Assembly (NCBI GenBank): GCA_020002185.1
Contig: CM034535.1
Coordinates: 70,240,228 to 70,304,227 of the forward strand
Length of the DNA stretch: 64,000 bases
Source: Paraescarpia echinospica
Taxonomy: Eukaryota > Annelida > Polychaeta > Sabellida > Siboglinidae
Direction of reading: 5' to 3'
The notes under the pieces were generated by a model, which was not told the origin of the DNA, searched no databases, and was given only the letters and a program-made list of their open reading frames with translations. Below, piece by piece: positions 35,041 to 46,662 of the stretch. The position numbers were made by a program, and so were the translations under genes. Positions within the stretch are counted from its first letter, which is position 1. Each line of letters begins with the position of its first letter.

Positions 35041-35590
35041 CCAAGGTCACCATCAAACGATCAGTTTTAGAAATTGGACGCTTCCGAAAACTTCTTAATA
35101 TTACAATGGCTATTTATCTACTTTATTTAACTAGAAAATGGCCATGTCATATATTCTTAGAAAGCGCATTGTCTCACCTTCAAAACAGAGTACGATATGA
35201 TGATGTATCCAGAAATGATAAGAGTGACGACAACATCATAAAGTTACATTGACTGTGTTTCTACTTCACGACTACGGACAAATCATACACTGTATGAAAG
35301 AACAATTTCTCCCCGTCAAAATGCGGTGTGACATGGCGCTGTGTGGTGAAGCAGTTTGTGTGGAGCGGCGTTCAAACAGGGTCACCGTCAATTGATGAAT
35401 GTTAGCAATTGCGCCATCCCGCAAACTTTATAAACTCTTAATGGTTGTGGGGCTACGTTTCCTACGTACTGATGTCCATTTCATAGTCCGTTGGAAAGCT
35501 AACTGTCTTCCCGTTACAATGAGGTATAACTTAAATGGAGCATTATATGTGTAGTGAATATCAAACAAGGTCACTATCAAATGGTGACTG
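35041..35590 (+). repeat. Degenerate satellite-like repeat, further direct units
   Basis: Units in the same orientation as 32740-33530, with CAAGGTCACCATCAAACGAT, ATTACAATGGCTATTTATCT and GAAAGAACAATTTCTCCCCG. The array stops at the inverted minisatellite element at 35587. Confidence 0.75.
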
Positions 35591-35850
35591 TTCAAAATAT
35601 AATAACACAGACCGATGACATCCAGATTGTACATAACACAGACCGATGACATCCAGACTGTACATAACACAGACCGATGACATCCAGACTGTACATAACA
35701 CAGACCGATGACATCCAGACTGTACATACACTGTTTTTTATTTTCTGTAGCAACTTTTATATTAATGTCTAAACTAAAGATACGATCGTATACAGAACTA
35801 TGTATGGAAACATATGCGGACTTAATTTAATATTATAAATTATTTATTAA
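35587..35850 (-). mobile_element. Dispersed element with 31-bp minisatellite core, copy 2
   Basis: Reverse complement of 17215-17497, with about four 31-bp units instead of five and a few substitutions in the AT-rich part. The sides correspond exactly: minisatellite inwards, microsatellite outwards. Confidence 0.75.
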
Positions 35851-35909
<59 letters not shown>

Positions 35910-35932
35910 TGTGTGTGTCTGTGTGTGTATGT
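35851..35932. repeat. (GT)n microsatellite
   Basis: Pure (GT)n followed by GTCTGTGT. It is attached to the element above just as (CA)n is at 17136-17214. Confidence 0.96.
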
Positions 35933-36467
35933 TCGCGATATCTTTTTTTTAAATTGCACATTCTACGAAGCATAATAAATACGAGCTGATCCATGTACAT
36001 GCTATACAAAATCTCGCTATCGTGGGCTAGTTTCCTCGCATGTGTGCTCGAGTTATTCTTGGGTTGGTAAATTTTATTTTGAATAATCGTAATCTTAATT
36101 AACAAGTCTTATAAATAAACGGTTATTTCAACAATAAATGCCTGCATAAAACAATAGCATGCAACAATGAATGTCATGAAACAACGTAAGTATTGAATAA
36201 ATCAACCTTTATCGTTGACAGCCGTCAGCGATAATAGCAATGTCGCTAAATGTGAAGAATTGAAACAAATGCATCTTTGTTGAATGGTTATACATCTATC
36301 ATAAATGTACAGACATATTTAATAATGGTAAATTATCATCTAATTTAAGTTTATTATAGTGCGAATTCCTTTTCAACCCATTGTACGTCACGTTCGTCTT
36401 CATTCAATAAAAGGAGGCAGAGTGCCTGACATTACCAGTTTTATTTCAACAGGGCTGAACATTTGCA
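35933..36467. other. Unannotated sequence upstream of the orphan pseudogene
   Basis: AT-rich. No promoter or repeat could be named. Confidence 0.4.
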
Positions 36468-36776
36468 ATGGAATCTAGCCCCATAAAGCTAACGAGAAAG
36501 AGAAGACGTCTCTCAATTAACTTATCAAAATGCGTCATTTGTCAGGAATTTTTTAACAATTTAAAACTATCAAAAACAACATGTACTGGGCAGAAATCAG
36601 TGTTGGATGCAGCGGAAACAAGGAGAGATGGTCTATATCACCGTCTAATAGATGCATTGCCTAGCCTTGAAGATATGCCACATATACTATACCACAGGAG
36701 TTGCTTCAAAACGTACACAAGCAAGTCAAATTGGGATCACACTAGGCTATTGTCCAAACAAGAAACAACAAATGAC

Positions 36777-39700
36777 ACTGATTCTCAACAATCAGTATCA
36801 CGTATACATAGTGTAGCAACGAGAAAGGCACTGATTCTCAACAATCAGTATCACGTATACATAGTGTGGCAACGAGAAAGGCACTGGTTCTCAACAATCA
36901 GTATCACGTATACATAGTGTGGCAACGAGAAAGGCACTGGTTCTCAACAATCAGTATCACGTATACATAGTGTGGCAACGAGAAAGGCACTGGTTCTCAA
37001 CAATCAGTATCACGTATACCTAGTGTGGCAACGAGAAAGGCACTGGTTCTCAACAATCAGTATCACGTATACCTAGTGTGGCAACGAGAAAGGCACTGGT
37101 TCTCAACAATCAGTATCACGTATACATAGTGTGGCAACGAGAAAGGCACTGGTTCTCAACAATCAGTATCACGTATACCTAGTGTGGCAACGAGAAAGGC
37201 ACTGGTTCTCAACAATCAGTATCACGTATACATAGTGTGGCAACGAGAAAGGCACTGGTTCTCAACAATCAGTATCACGTATACCTAGTGTGGCAACGAG
37301 AAAGGCACTGGTTCTCAACAATCAGTATCACGTATACCTAGTGTGGCAACGAGAAAGGCACTGGTTCTCAACAATCAGTATCACGTATACATAGTGTGGC
37401 AACGAGAAAGGCACTGGTTCTCAACAATCAATATCACGTATACCTAGTGTGGCAACGAGAAAGGCACTGGTTCTCAACAATCAGTATCACGTATACATAG
37501 TGTGGCAACGAGAAAGGCACTGGTTCTCAACAATCAGTATCACGTATACCTAGTGTGGCAACGAGAAAGGCACTGGTTCTCAACAATCAGTATCACGTAT
37601 ACCTAGTGTGGCAACGAGAAAGGCACTGATTCTCAACAATCAGTATCACGTATACCTAGTGTGGCAACGAGAAAGGCACTGATTCTCAACAATCAGTATC
37701 ACGTATACATAGTGTGGCAACGAGAAAGGCACTGGTTCTCAACAATCAGTATCACGTATACATAGTGTGGCAACGAGAAAGGCACTGGTTCTCAACAATC
37801 AGTATCACGTATACATAGTGTGGCAACGAGAAAGGCACTGATTCTCAACAATCAGTATCACGTATACATAGTGTGGCAACGAGAAAGGCACTGGTTCTCA
37901 ACAATCAGTATCACGTATACATAGTGTGGCAACGAGAAAGGCACTGGTTCTCAACAATCAGTATCACGTATACATAGTGTGGCAACGAGAAAGGCACTGG
38001 TTCTCAACAATCAGTATCACGTATACCCAGTGTGGTTAACGAGAGCGCACTGATTCTCAACAATCAGTATCACGTATACCCAGTGTGGCAACGGAGAAAG
38101 GCACTGGTTCTCAACAATCAGTGTCACGCATACCTTAGTGTGGCAACGAGAAAGGCACTGATTCTCAACAATCAGCATCACGTATACCCAGTGGCAACGA
38201 GAAAGGCACTGATTCTCAACAACCGCATCACGTATACATAGCGTGGCAAACGAGAAAGGCACTGATTCTCAATCAACTCAGTATCACGCATACATAGTGC
38301 GGCAACGAGAAAGGCAATTGGTTCTCAAACTTCATCAGTATCACGTATACCTAGTGTGGCAACGAGAAAGGCACTGGTTCTCAACAATCAGTATCACGTA
38401 TACATAGTGTGGCAACGAGAAAGGCACTGATTCTCAACAATCAGTATCACGTATACCTAGTGTGGCAACGAGAAAGGCACTGATTCTCAACAATCAGTAT
38501 CACGTATACCTAGTGTGGCAACGAGAAAGGCACTGATTCTCAACAATCAGTATCACGTATACCTAGTGTGGCAACGAGAAAGGCACTGGTTCTCAACAAT
38601 CAGTATCACGTATACATAGTGTGGCAACGAGAAAGGCACTGGTTCTCAACAATCAGTATCACGTATACATAGTGTGGCAACGAGAAAGGCACTGGTTCTC
38701 AACCATCAGTATCACGTATACATAGTGTGGCAACGAGAAAGGCACTGGTTCTCAACAATCAGTATCACGTATACATAGTGTGGCAACGAGAAAGGCACTG
38801 GTTCTCAACAATCAGTATCACGTATACATAGTGTGGCAACGAGAAAGGCACTGGTTCTCAACAATCAGTATCACGTATACCTAGTGTGGCAACGAGAAAG
38901 GCACTGGTTCTCAACAATCAGTATCACGTATACCTAGTGTGGCAACGAGAAAGGCACTGATTCTCAACAATCAGTATCACGTATACCTAGTGTGGCAACG
39001 AGAAAGGCACTGGTTCTCAACAATCAGTGTCACGTATACCTAGTGTGGCAACGAGAAAGGCACTGATTCTCAACAATCAGTATCACGTATACCTAGTGTG
39101 GCAACGAGAAAGGCACTGATTCTCAACAATCAGTATCACGTATACATAGTGTGGCAACGAGAAAGGCACTGATTCTCAACAATCAGTATCACGTATACAT
39201 AGTGTGGCAACGAGAAAGGCACTGGTTCTCAACCATCAGTATCACGTATACATAGTGTGGCAACGAGAAAGGCACTGGTTCTCAACCATCAGTATCACGT
39301 ATACATAGTGTGGCAACGAGAAAGACACTGATTCTCAACAATCAGTATCACGTATACATAGTGTGGCAACGAGAAAGGCACTGGTTCTCAACAATCAGTA
39401 TCACGTATACATAGAGTGGCAACGAGAAAGGCACTGGTTCTCAACAATCAGTGTCACGTATACATAGTGTGGCAACGAGAAAGGCACTGGTTCTCAACAA
39501 TCAGTATCACGTATACATAGTGTGGCAACGAGAAAGGCACTGGTTCTCAACAATCAGTATCACGTATACCTAGTGTGGCAACGAGAAAGGCACTGGTTCT
39601 CAACAATCAGTATCACGTATACATAGTGTGGCAACGAGAAAGGCACTGGTTCTCAACAATCAGTATCACGTATACATAGTGTGGCAACGAGAAAGGCACT

Positions 39701-39968
39701 GGTTCTCAACAATCAGTATCACGTATACATAGTGTGGCAACGAGAAAGGCACTGATTCTCAACCATCAGTATCACGTATACATAGTGTGGCAACGAGAAA
39801 GGCACTGGTTCTCAACAATCAGTATCACGTATACATAGTGTGGCAACGAGAAAGGCACTGATTCTCAACAATCAGTATCACGTATACATAGTGTGGCAAC
39901 GAGAAAGGCACTGGTTCTCAACAATCAGTATCACGTATACATAGTGTGGCAACGAGAAAGGCACTGGT
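36777..39968. repeat. 53-bp tandem repeat array, about 60 copies
   Basis: The unit contains GTATCACGTATACATAGTGT, GGCAACGAGAAAGGCACTGG and TTCTCAACAATCA. The spacing is exactly 53 bp over almost 3.2 kb, and copies differ mainly at two or three fixed sites (ACATAG or ACCTAG; CTGGTTC or CTGATTC; CAATCA or CCATCA). The first unit is still in the reading frame of the host pseudogene. Because 53 is 2 modulo 3, the TAG in each unit stops translation by the third copy. Confidence 0.97.
38030..38345. repeat. Indel-rich island inside the 53-bp array
   Basis: About six consecutive units carry single or few-base insertions and losses (GGTTAACGAG, AACGGAGAAAGG, ACCTTAGTG, GGCAAACGAG, AATCAACTCAG, AACTTCATCAG), while units on both sides are nearly uniform. 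This may be an old core or uncorrected read error. Confidence 0.8.
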
Positions 39969-41606
39969 TCGACAGAATGGTCTGTCTGTATTGTGTGTTC
40001 AAAGAAATCACGCAAAAAAGACAAAAAGTTGCATAAAATTGAAATATCTGAACGGGCAACCAGCCTTAAGAAGGCTGCATGTCAAAGAGGAGACGAGAAA
40101 ATGATATGCGCAGTATCGGAGGAGGACTTGAGTAAAACAAATCTTATGACACTGTCCTTATGACACTGCATTCTACAGTTTGATTCAAGAGATAGTTTCA
40201 ATGGGATCTGGAGCGACATGGGCATAGGGAAAACAGTCATCAAAGATGCAAAGGGAAGCAGTGGTATAGTCGGACTGACTAGAAAGAAGCCAGCACACAT
40301 CAGGTGAACATTAACGAGGCACTCATGAGTAAATATGCTAAAGCAATACGAGAAAGGAGTGGTTTGTCCACAAGTAGTGAAGACAAAGATCACAAAGAAG
40401 TACTGGCATCCACACTGAAGAGGGATGAAGAGCATGTGAGACCTTTGACCAAGCATGCTGTTAACAACATGACCAATCCGTTCGAACCTGAATCTCACCC
40501 AGATGTACACATCAACTTATCTACGGGGCTGCATGCAACACTGGATGTGTAACATTCGCTCCTCAACATCGTAGGTGCTTGGAAGGAGAAGCTGGAGAGA
40601 TTTGTGCATGGCGCACTTGAATCAGGTGAAACATGCAGCGTCTACAGCCCCATCAGCAAGTCAGGTCTGATAACATTTGATGACATGGCGAAAAAGACCA
40701 AGTTCAAGTGTGGCAAGGGAGCAACTGTAACAGCAGCTGTTAGTCAAATGATTATGTTCCGTAGGGCCCTGTCGTCGGCGAGGTGCAGAGATGATGTTTC
40801 TATGGCGACCGTTGTCGGCCACCCGATAGGGCCAATGCCAATGGCCATTCTGCATGCTGATTGTACAATGCGGAAAACTAACAAAGCGGATCCGGGCCAT
40901 CAACTAGAAGCTCAAGGCGAGAGAGTATCTGAACTACCACAGAACACCACTGCAACCACAGTGTATATTAGGGATGCCCCATCGCTGTCTTTCAAATGAT
41001 GGCGGGGGACCAATTCGATTCATTTCATGCATTAGCATTCAGGTAACTTCTGACAGGATTTCAGAGAGCTGATACAGTTGTGGAAGTGTTTGATAGATAT
41101 GATGACGATAACTCTGTGAAAACTGTTGAACGGGACCGCCGCGCAGGATCAACACCTGCTTGCAAGTAGTACCAGGTGATTGGTGGGCGTCCAGTACGTC
41201 CATGGAAAAGATTCTTCATTGTTCCATCCAACAAGCAATCACTAGTGATCTTTCTTTGTGAATATGTGGTCAGTCGTGCATCCCAGTGGCTGGAAGCACA
41301 CACAGCATGTACACTCCTGGTTGTTGGAGGCATCACCAATGGTGAGATAGTTAAATCCATCAGTAATCGAGATGTAGAAGAAGACAGACACTTTGTCAGT
41401 ACACAAGAAGAAGCTGACACCAGGATGCTTCTGCACGCTGGTTTTGCTGATGCAGACTTCGGAGCACGTGGTGTTCTAGGAACCGTAATAATTAAGTCAC
41501 CAGACACATATGTCTTAGAGCTTGCTGCATATTACATTACCGCACGTGTGCGATTGATATAATTAATTGGAGGCCGTACAATTATTACTTGCTTCGCATT
41601 TCTATT

Positions 41607-41688
41607 ATCTCGTAATTACGAGATAGTAGCTCGTAATTACGAGATAGGTATCTCGTAATTACGAGATAATATCTCGTAATTACGAGAT
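41607..41688. repeat. Four tandem 18-bp perfect palindromes
   Basis: ATCTCGTAATTACGAGAT occurs at 41607, 41650 and 41671, with a one-base variant near 41630, at a spacing of about 21 bp. Every unit can fold on itself or pair with any other. Confidence 0.95.
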
Positions 41689-42559
41689 AGAAAGTTTTAT
41701 TCTGGTGGCACCAACAGGCTTCCGTACGCTAGCGCTGACTTTGACTATAATGTTATATAGTTACACCGCGACTGAATCTTGTTTAGGAGCCGTCAAGGGT
41801 TTTATCTAGTGTCTATGATTCACAACTATCAATGAGGATCGGTTCAACATTGGTCCTAAATATATTTAGTTTGGTGTGTCTGCGTATTGGCGATCGCCAT
41901 GTGTTATCCAGCGAAAGAACTGCTGCCCAAGCCCATGCCATGCATACATAGACATATAGGGTTCTCGGTCTAGTGTCTCTGTTTTCTTATTCTTATCACT
42001 TTTTGCATGCAAATAATTGTACTTTTTGTTACATTTATGTTTCTGCTACGCATTATACTACTTAAAATGTTAAACGGAAGTGTATTATTACCGCAAACAT
42101 CCTAAGAATCCAGTCCTACTTCCTGCACGGTCATAATATCGAGACCTACTTCTGACATGAGACTACCCGTTACACAGGCCCTATCGCTGTTGGAATCAAC
42201 AGCGGTTCCACAACGACGGTGACCTGTCACGCTGCCGCAGGGCGTCACGAGGACGTTGCTAAACATACGTCCGTCGTGCCCGCTATCGCGACAGAAACGG
42301 ATAAGGAGCGAGACGAAAATACCCGAGTGTATGAAAGCTGGTCGATGTTATCGCGACCGTGGGCGCTGTGTGGTCCTCAGCTCAGTCCCTGTCGTCGAAT
42401 CCACCACCTAATAGGCGGTGGCCAAGCACAGCCAACCATCCGAGTCGACGCATTGTAGCTTATGTAACCATACCCTCGATTCTAATTGTAAGGGGCGGGG
42501 GTGCTGTTGGAATTATTTATCGCCGCTGCAACGTCAGCTTCTCCGCTGTCTCAGCTGTT
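41689..42559. other. Unannotated sequence
   Basis: No gene recognised; locally CpG-rich at 42180-42550 with motif-free frames. Confidence 0.4.
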
Positions 42560-42787
42560 AACTCATGACATCCGAACACGGGGGTGCTTTTGACACAATA
42601 TGTCGCCGCCGCGCCGCGCCGCGTATTACTGGGAGGTGGGGTAGGAAACCATGACTGCCCTCCATTTGCACACACCTTTCACAGTCGACAAAAATACACA
42701 TTAATCGTCTCATAAAATTTAGATTTCCACCCGCCATTGACGTTCGCCACAAAAACAAACATTCACGCTCACATTTAATGGGGGGGT
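42560..42787 (-). repeat. Dispersed repeat of about 230 bp, inverted copy
   Basis: Reverse complement of about 45625-45830. Shared phrases on the minus strand are CATTAAATGTGAGCGTGAAT, CAATGGCGGGTGGAAAT and ATGAGACGATTAATGTGTAT. The overlapping ORFs (minus here, plus at 45671) are shadows of the repeat. Family unknown. Confidence 0.75.
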
Positions 42788-42802
42788 GGGTGGGTGGGTG
42801 TA
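42780..42802 (+). repeat. G-run with quadruplex potential
   Basis: GGGGGGG followed by three TGGG units forms at least four G-triplets with one-base loops at the edge of the dispersed repeat. Confidence 0.6.
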
Positions 42803-44989
42803 GACGACGGTCAAATCATTATCGCATGCGTACTGACCATCCAGTGTAGCTGCATAGGGCTATAGCCTATATTTACAGTCAGCAACGTTCCTATGATATA
42901 AGTACACGAAGAGAAATGTGGTCTTTCATAGCTCGCAACGATCTACGATGTTACAATTTAATAAGAAGAGATTGGCCTTTGGTAACTTGCATCTCTCGAC
43001 GACGTTGTCACATTTACCTAAAAAGTTAGTAGGAACTATGTAGAACATACGCATTGATTAAGTATTTAAAAAAACGAAGACATTTCAATAAAACCGTGAA
43101 TTGTCACATGTAAAACAATGGTTAAATATTGATGTCGCCAGTGCTTTCAGACATTTGTACGCAGTGTAGTCGACGTGGTACACGCGAATGATATCTGTCG
43201 TTGTTGCTGTTGCTGCTGCAGCTACTATTCAATAAACAGTTGATACACAGTTGGCCTATCTCCCTATAACCTCAGGCCATTCCACGCAGGCATCTTCGAA
43301 GGGAGAGCCTCGTAAAAAAGCTTGCCCATTTGCCACGAGTTATTGTTGTCCAAATGCGAGTGTCGTGTACGGGGAAGCAAGTACAGTGTTCTCGATGAAT
43401 CGTATCACACCATCAGCGGTGTACAATTGAAGAGGCGGCCGGGAAAGTGCGGAGAGTAGTCAGAACACGCCTGCTATTAATTTGGCTAAGGCCAAACGCC
43501 GGTTTGGACCGAGTTAACAATCGAACTACTACTGCTATAACTACTACTATTACTACTACTACTATTAATACTAATAATAAATTTAATTATTCTTGCAAAA
43601 TGTACAAGGGTAATCAGGAACAAGAGTGTGAATAAGTGTTAATTACAAAGTCAGCAAATACTGCCATCTAGCTTTGCCCTAACTTGTAGAAGACTGTGCG
43701 TAATGCGTGTATGCAGGAGCGCGCGCGCTTACGTGCGCGTGTGTTATGTTGTGTACAATTGATTGGACAACGCGGACAGTCGGTGATTCAGGTTATCTTT
43801 TGAATATTGACATGAACAGGCAGCAACTACAGTACCGAATCACTTCAACCAAGATCGATAACGACGCGACTGAGTTTTAGTGTTTTTTTTATTTGCGACG
43901 ATTTTTTGCGAAAATGCGTAGCGTCGTTACGTGTACGTCGGACTTTAAAGCATGGCAGTAATCTAAAGTATTGATATGATGCGCGCTCTTGTGAGCTAGT
44001 CGCGACGAATGTCACAATTTTGATGTGGGTTAGATCGTCGGCTTTGCGAACACCTATTGTGTGCAATTATTGCTGGTCGACTATGGTCGGGAATTGAGTA
44101 AATATATCGAACAGTGGGAGCGAGTGTGCGAGACGGACAAGACGTACAACGCGGCAGTGTGGAAGTAAACGTGATACCCCGTCAACGCCGCTTATGTGAA
44201 CGCTTGATTCCAGTTGAAAGCTAACAGTAGCAATGCATATGCGGAACAGGTCCCGCACTAACGGGGATTGACATCCACGTGACGCGGTTGGTTCCCCAGC
44301 GATTCAGTTTAGACGATGTCTTGAATAAAGTCACGCAATAAACGACGATGTTCGCGGTTTGCGCACGGTAATACTAACGGGTCTAATGGAACCCGCTGGC
44401 GCCTTTGAAACAGCGACAACGCTGGCTCCGCGTGGGGATCGCGTAATTCAGCACAGGTTCGCCTCCTTCGGCCTAATGGCGACAACTCCTCGGTACACGC
44501 CGAGGTCCGTGCGAGCTGTAATTGTCTATTTCCTCCCATTTCCGCCGCAGAGATGAGAAAAATCAATTAGGCTGTTGCGTTAAAATGCGCATAAAAGAAG
44601 TTATAAAACGGTGCATTGTGCATGGCGAAAATCTAAATATCAAGTGCACGGAGATATTGTCGTTTGTGTTCTGTGTTGTGTTCTCAAGTTGCGAAAGCGG
44701 GGGATAATCACACTTGCACTGGTACATACGTACTAATTGTCACGACGACAATGGACGTCCACTCGTTATTATTAATAGACACGGGAGATGGTTATGTAAT
44801 GACGGTGGAAATGCCGGCGTGATCTATGTTGAAACAATACACACAGACTGTTAATGTATACGCACCCCCACTCTGTCTTTCAATGCACGTCTTCCTCTGG
44901 TTGCATGTCGCGTGAAAGACCACGCTTCACTAATGGCACTAATGTCTGCCATGTAAAGTTAGCCCATTAATAAGTGTGCGATGACTCTG
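42803..44989. other. Unannotated sequence
   Basis: No gene or element recognised. A degenerate (ACT)n run lies near 43525-43570. The ORFs around 44309-44566 lack motifs. Confidence 0.4.
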
Positions 44990-45102
44990 TCTTTATCTCA
45001 GTCTCTGTGTCTGTGTATCTCAGTCTCTGTGACTGTGTGTTTCTCTCTCTGTCTCTCTCTCTCTCCCTCTCATTTCACTCTCTCCCCCTCTCTCTCATCT
45101 CG

Positions 45103-45163
<61 letters not shown>

Positions 45164-45370
45164 TCTCTCCCCTCCCTCTCCCTCCCTCCATCCCTCCCTC
45201 CCTCCCTCCCTCTCCCTCTCTCTCACTCTCTCTCTCCCCCTCTTTCACCTTCCATCCCTCCACCCTAAGTATATCTCCCCTCGCTGTCTCGTTCTCTGTA
45301 TTCCCTTCGTTCGCTATCTCTCTTCCCCTCCCTCTGCGTGTACCCGTCTCACTCATCCTGTCTCTCTGCT
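44990..45370. repeat. CT-rich microsatellite and CCCTCC tract
   Basis: (TC)n with CCCTCC interruptions. The long Ser/Leu and Arg/Glu ORFs on both strands are artefacts. Confidence 0.95.
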
Positions 45371-45599
45371 CACTTCCGCGCGGCGTATCCTCTACTGCTT
45401 CAGCCTGTAGTGACTACCTGGGTGTCTGCCGAATCGAAATAACGTTCTCTTGCATTCGTAGCGCATTAAAGCATAATCATTATAGGTGTGCGACAACCAA
45501 GCGTAGCAAGCTTTTAGGTTGCTTGCAAACCAACGTGTTTGTAGGCATAGACGCGGGAACAGGGGGGTAGGAGGCAGGTTCCCCTGGGATTTCTCTGGA

Positions 45600-45990
45600 G
45601 GGGGGGGCAGACATGGTTCTGTTCCCCCATTAAATGTGAGCGTGAATGTTTGTTATTGTGGTGAGGGTCAATGGCGGGTGGAAATGTAAATTTTATGAGA
45701 CGATTAATGTGTATTTTTGTAAACTGTAAAAGGTGTGTGCAGTTGGAGGGTAGACATATTGTTTTCTGCCCCCCCCCCAGTAATAGGCGGCGTATAGGGG
45801 AAAATGTTTTTCAAAGCACCCCCCATGTAAGCTTCCCCCCCCCCCTGTCTTCCGATGTCACAGTCGAGCCAACCGAGCCAGCGCAGATAGAAGCTGAAGA
45901 AGAGCTGAAGTTACAGCAGGGCAGCGGTAAAAATTTCAACAGCATCCCCCCATGTCTTCCGATGTCACAGTCGAGCCAATCGAGACAGCA
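45600..45990 (+). repeat. Dispersed repeat, direct copy, plus a duplicated 30-bp phrase
   Basis: 45625-45830 matches 42560-42787 inverted. Downstream lie poly-C tracts and a phrase beginning CTTCCGATGTCACAGTCGAG, present twice about 105 bp apart (about 45848 and 45957). Confidence 0.7.
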
Positions 45991-46195
45991 CTGCCACAAG
46001 GAAGATGTGAAGATATGCGGCGGCGAAAATTGTTCAGTGTTGCTGAAGTTCCGTTAATCCTCCCACCCCCAATATGAATTTCGTTCCCGCGTCATAGTTT
46101 GTCAGTGAAAACAAAGCGATTGTTACGTCACTAGAAAACAGTCATGGCCGTTTCTTGTAACCAGCGTCACGGTGAAGTATAAATGTTTTGCTGGT
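45991..46195. other. Unannotated sequence
   Basis: Nothing recognised. Confidence 0.35.
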
Positions 46196-46640
46196 GTACT
46201 TACTTACTTGGTTAGTCTCCTTTAGTCGGTGGCCAGAGACCTTAGTTTCTTCTTAAATGCCCTCACTGAGGCTGCTGATATCACTTCTTTTGAAAACTTA
46301 TTCGAAAAGTCGATGGTGCGATTAGAGAAGAAGTGTTTCCATACACCGGTGCGCGAGTAGTCTTTTGGTAATTTTCGACCATGACCTCTCAGAGTTCCTG
46401 TTGATCGATGATAACATGCATAACTGGTTTGGACAATGTCTCTGCAATTTATTTACATGCAACGGGGTTGTCTCGTGTAAACCCAGGTTTAATATATCTT
46501 TGCACATTACGGTTCTTACAAAGAATGTCCAGATAATTCGGCCGCGCTGCCAGTGTTGTATTCTGCTAGACCCCACTTCTATACCAGTTTCACGGTATAG
46601 TGCAGCAATAGGGCCTACAACACTGAATTTGCTTCTCTCG
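46196..46640 (-). mobile_element. LINE reverse transcriptase C-terminal fragment
   Basis: On the minus strand, after a frameshift, the translation reads LRGHGRKLPKDYSRTGVWKH, then FFSNRTIDFSNKFSKEV and SAASVRAFKKKLRSL with a stop at about 46228. The pattern R-G-H...L, R-K-x-F-F-x-N-R-x-x-x-x-W/F-N, A-x-S-V-x-x-F-K-x-x-L is the common C-terminus of CR1/L2/jockey-type LINE polymerases. A short (TAAG)n-like tail (46198-46210) marks the 3' end. Only the last part of the element is present, with shifted frames upstream. Confidence 0.65.
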
Positions 46641-46662
46641 GCAATGCGACTGTAGCTTGGCA

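Larger units (their letters stand above)
36468..41562 (+). pseudogene. Orphan-family pseudogene split by a 53-bp tandem array
   Basis: The N-terminus (36468-36800) has a C-x-x-C zinc-finger-like motif (KCVICQEF) and H-R-S-C-F-K-T-Y. After the array (from 39968) a second one follows, WSVCIVCSKKSRKK with AACQRGDEK. Then come NNMTNPFEPESHP (about 40470), LSTGLHATLDV ending in a TAA stop, YSPISKSGLITFDDMAKKTK, GHPIGPMPMAIL, KTNKADPGHQLEAQ, VEVFDRYDDDNSVK, GGRPVRPWKRF and the signature FVSTQEEADTRMLLHAGFAD, ending at IIKSPDTYVLELA (about 41525). I recognise this order as the same family as 33578-34640; intact members are usually single large ORFs without known function. The stop at about 40550, stops near 40165 and 40985, frame changes and loss of the C-terminus show decay. 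EEADTR and D-T-D/Y-V are the most conserved points. Confidence 0.75.

Noticed and set aside
36777..39968. CRISPR-like array
   Set aside because: The 53-bp units are contiguous with no unique spacers, there are no cas genes, and the sequence is eukaryotic.
44974..45570. 198-codon Ser/Leu-rich ORF
   Set aside because: Translation of a CT-rich microsatellite; likewise 59806-60412 and 27702-28073.
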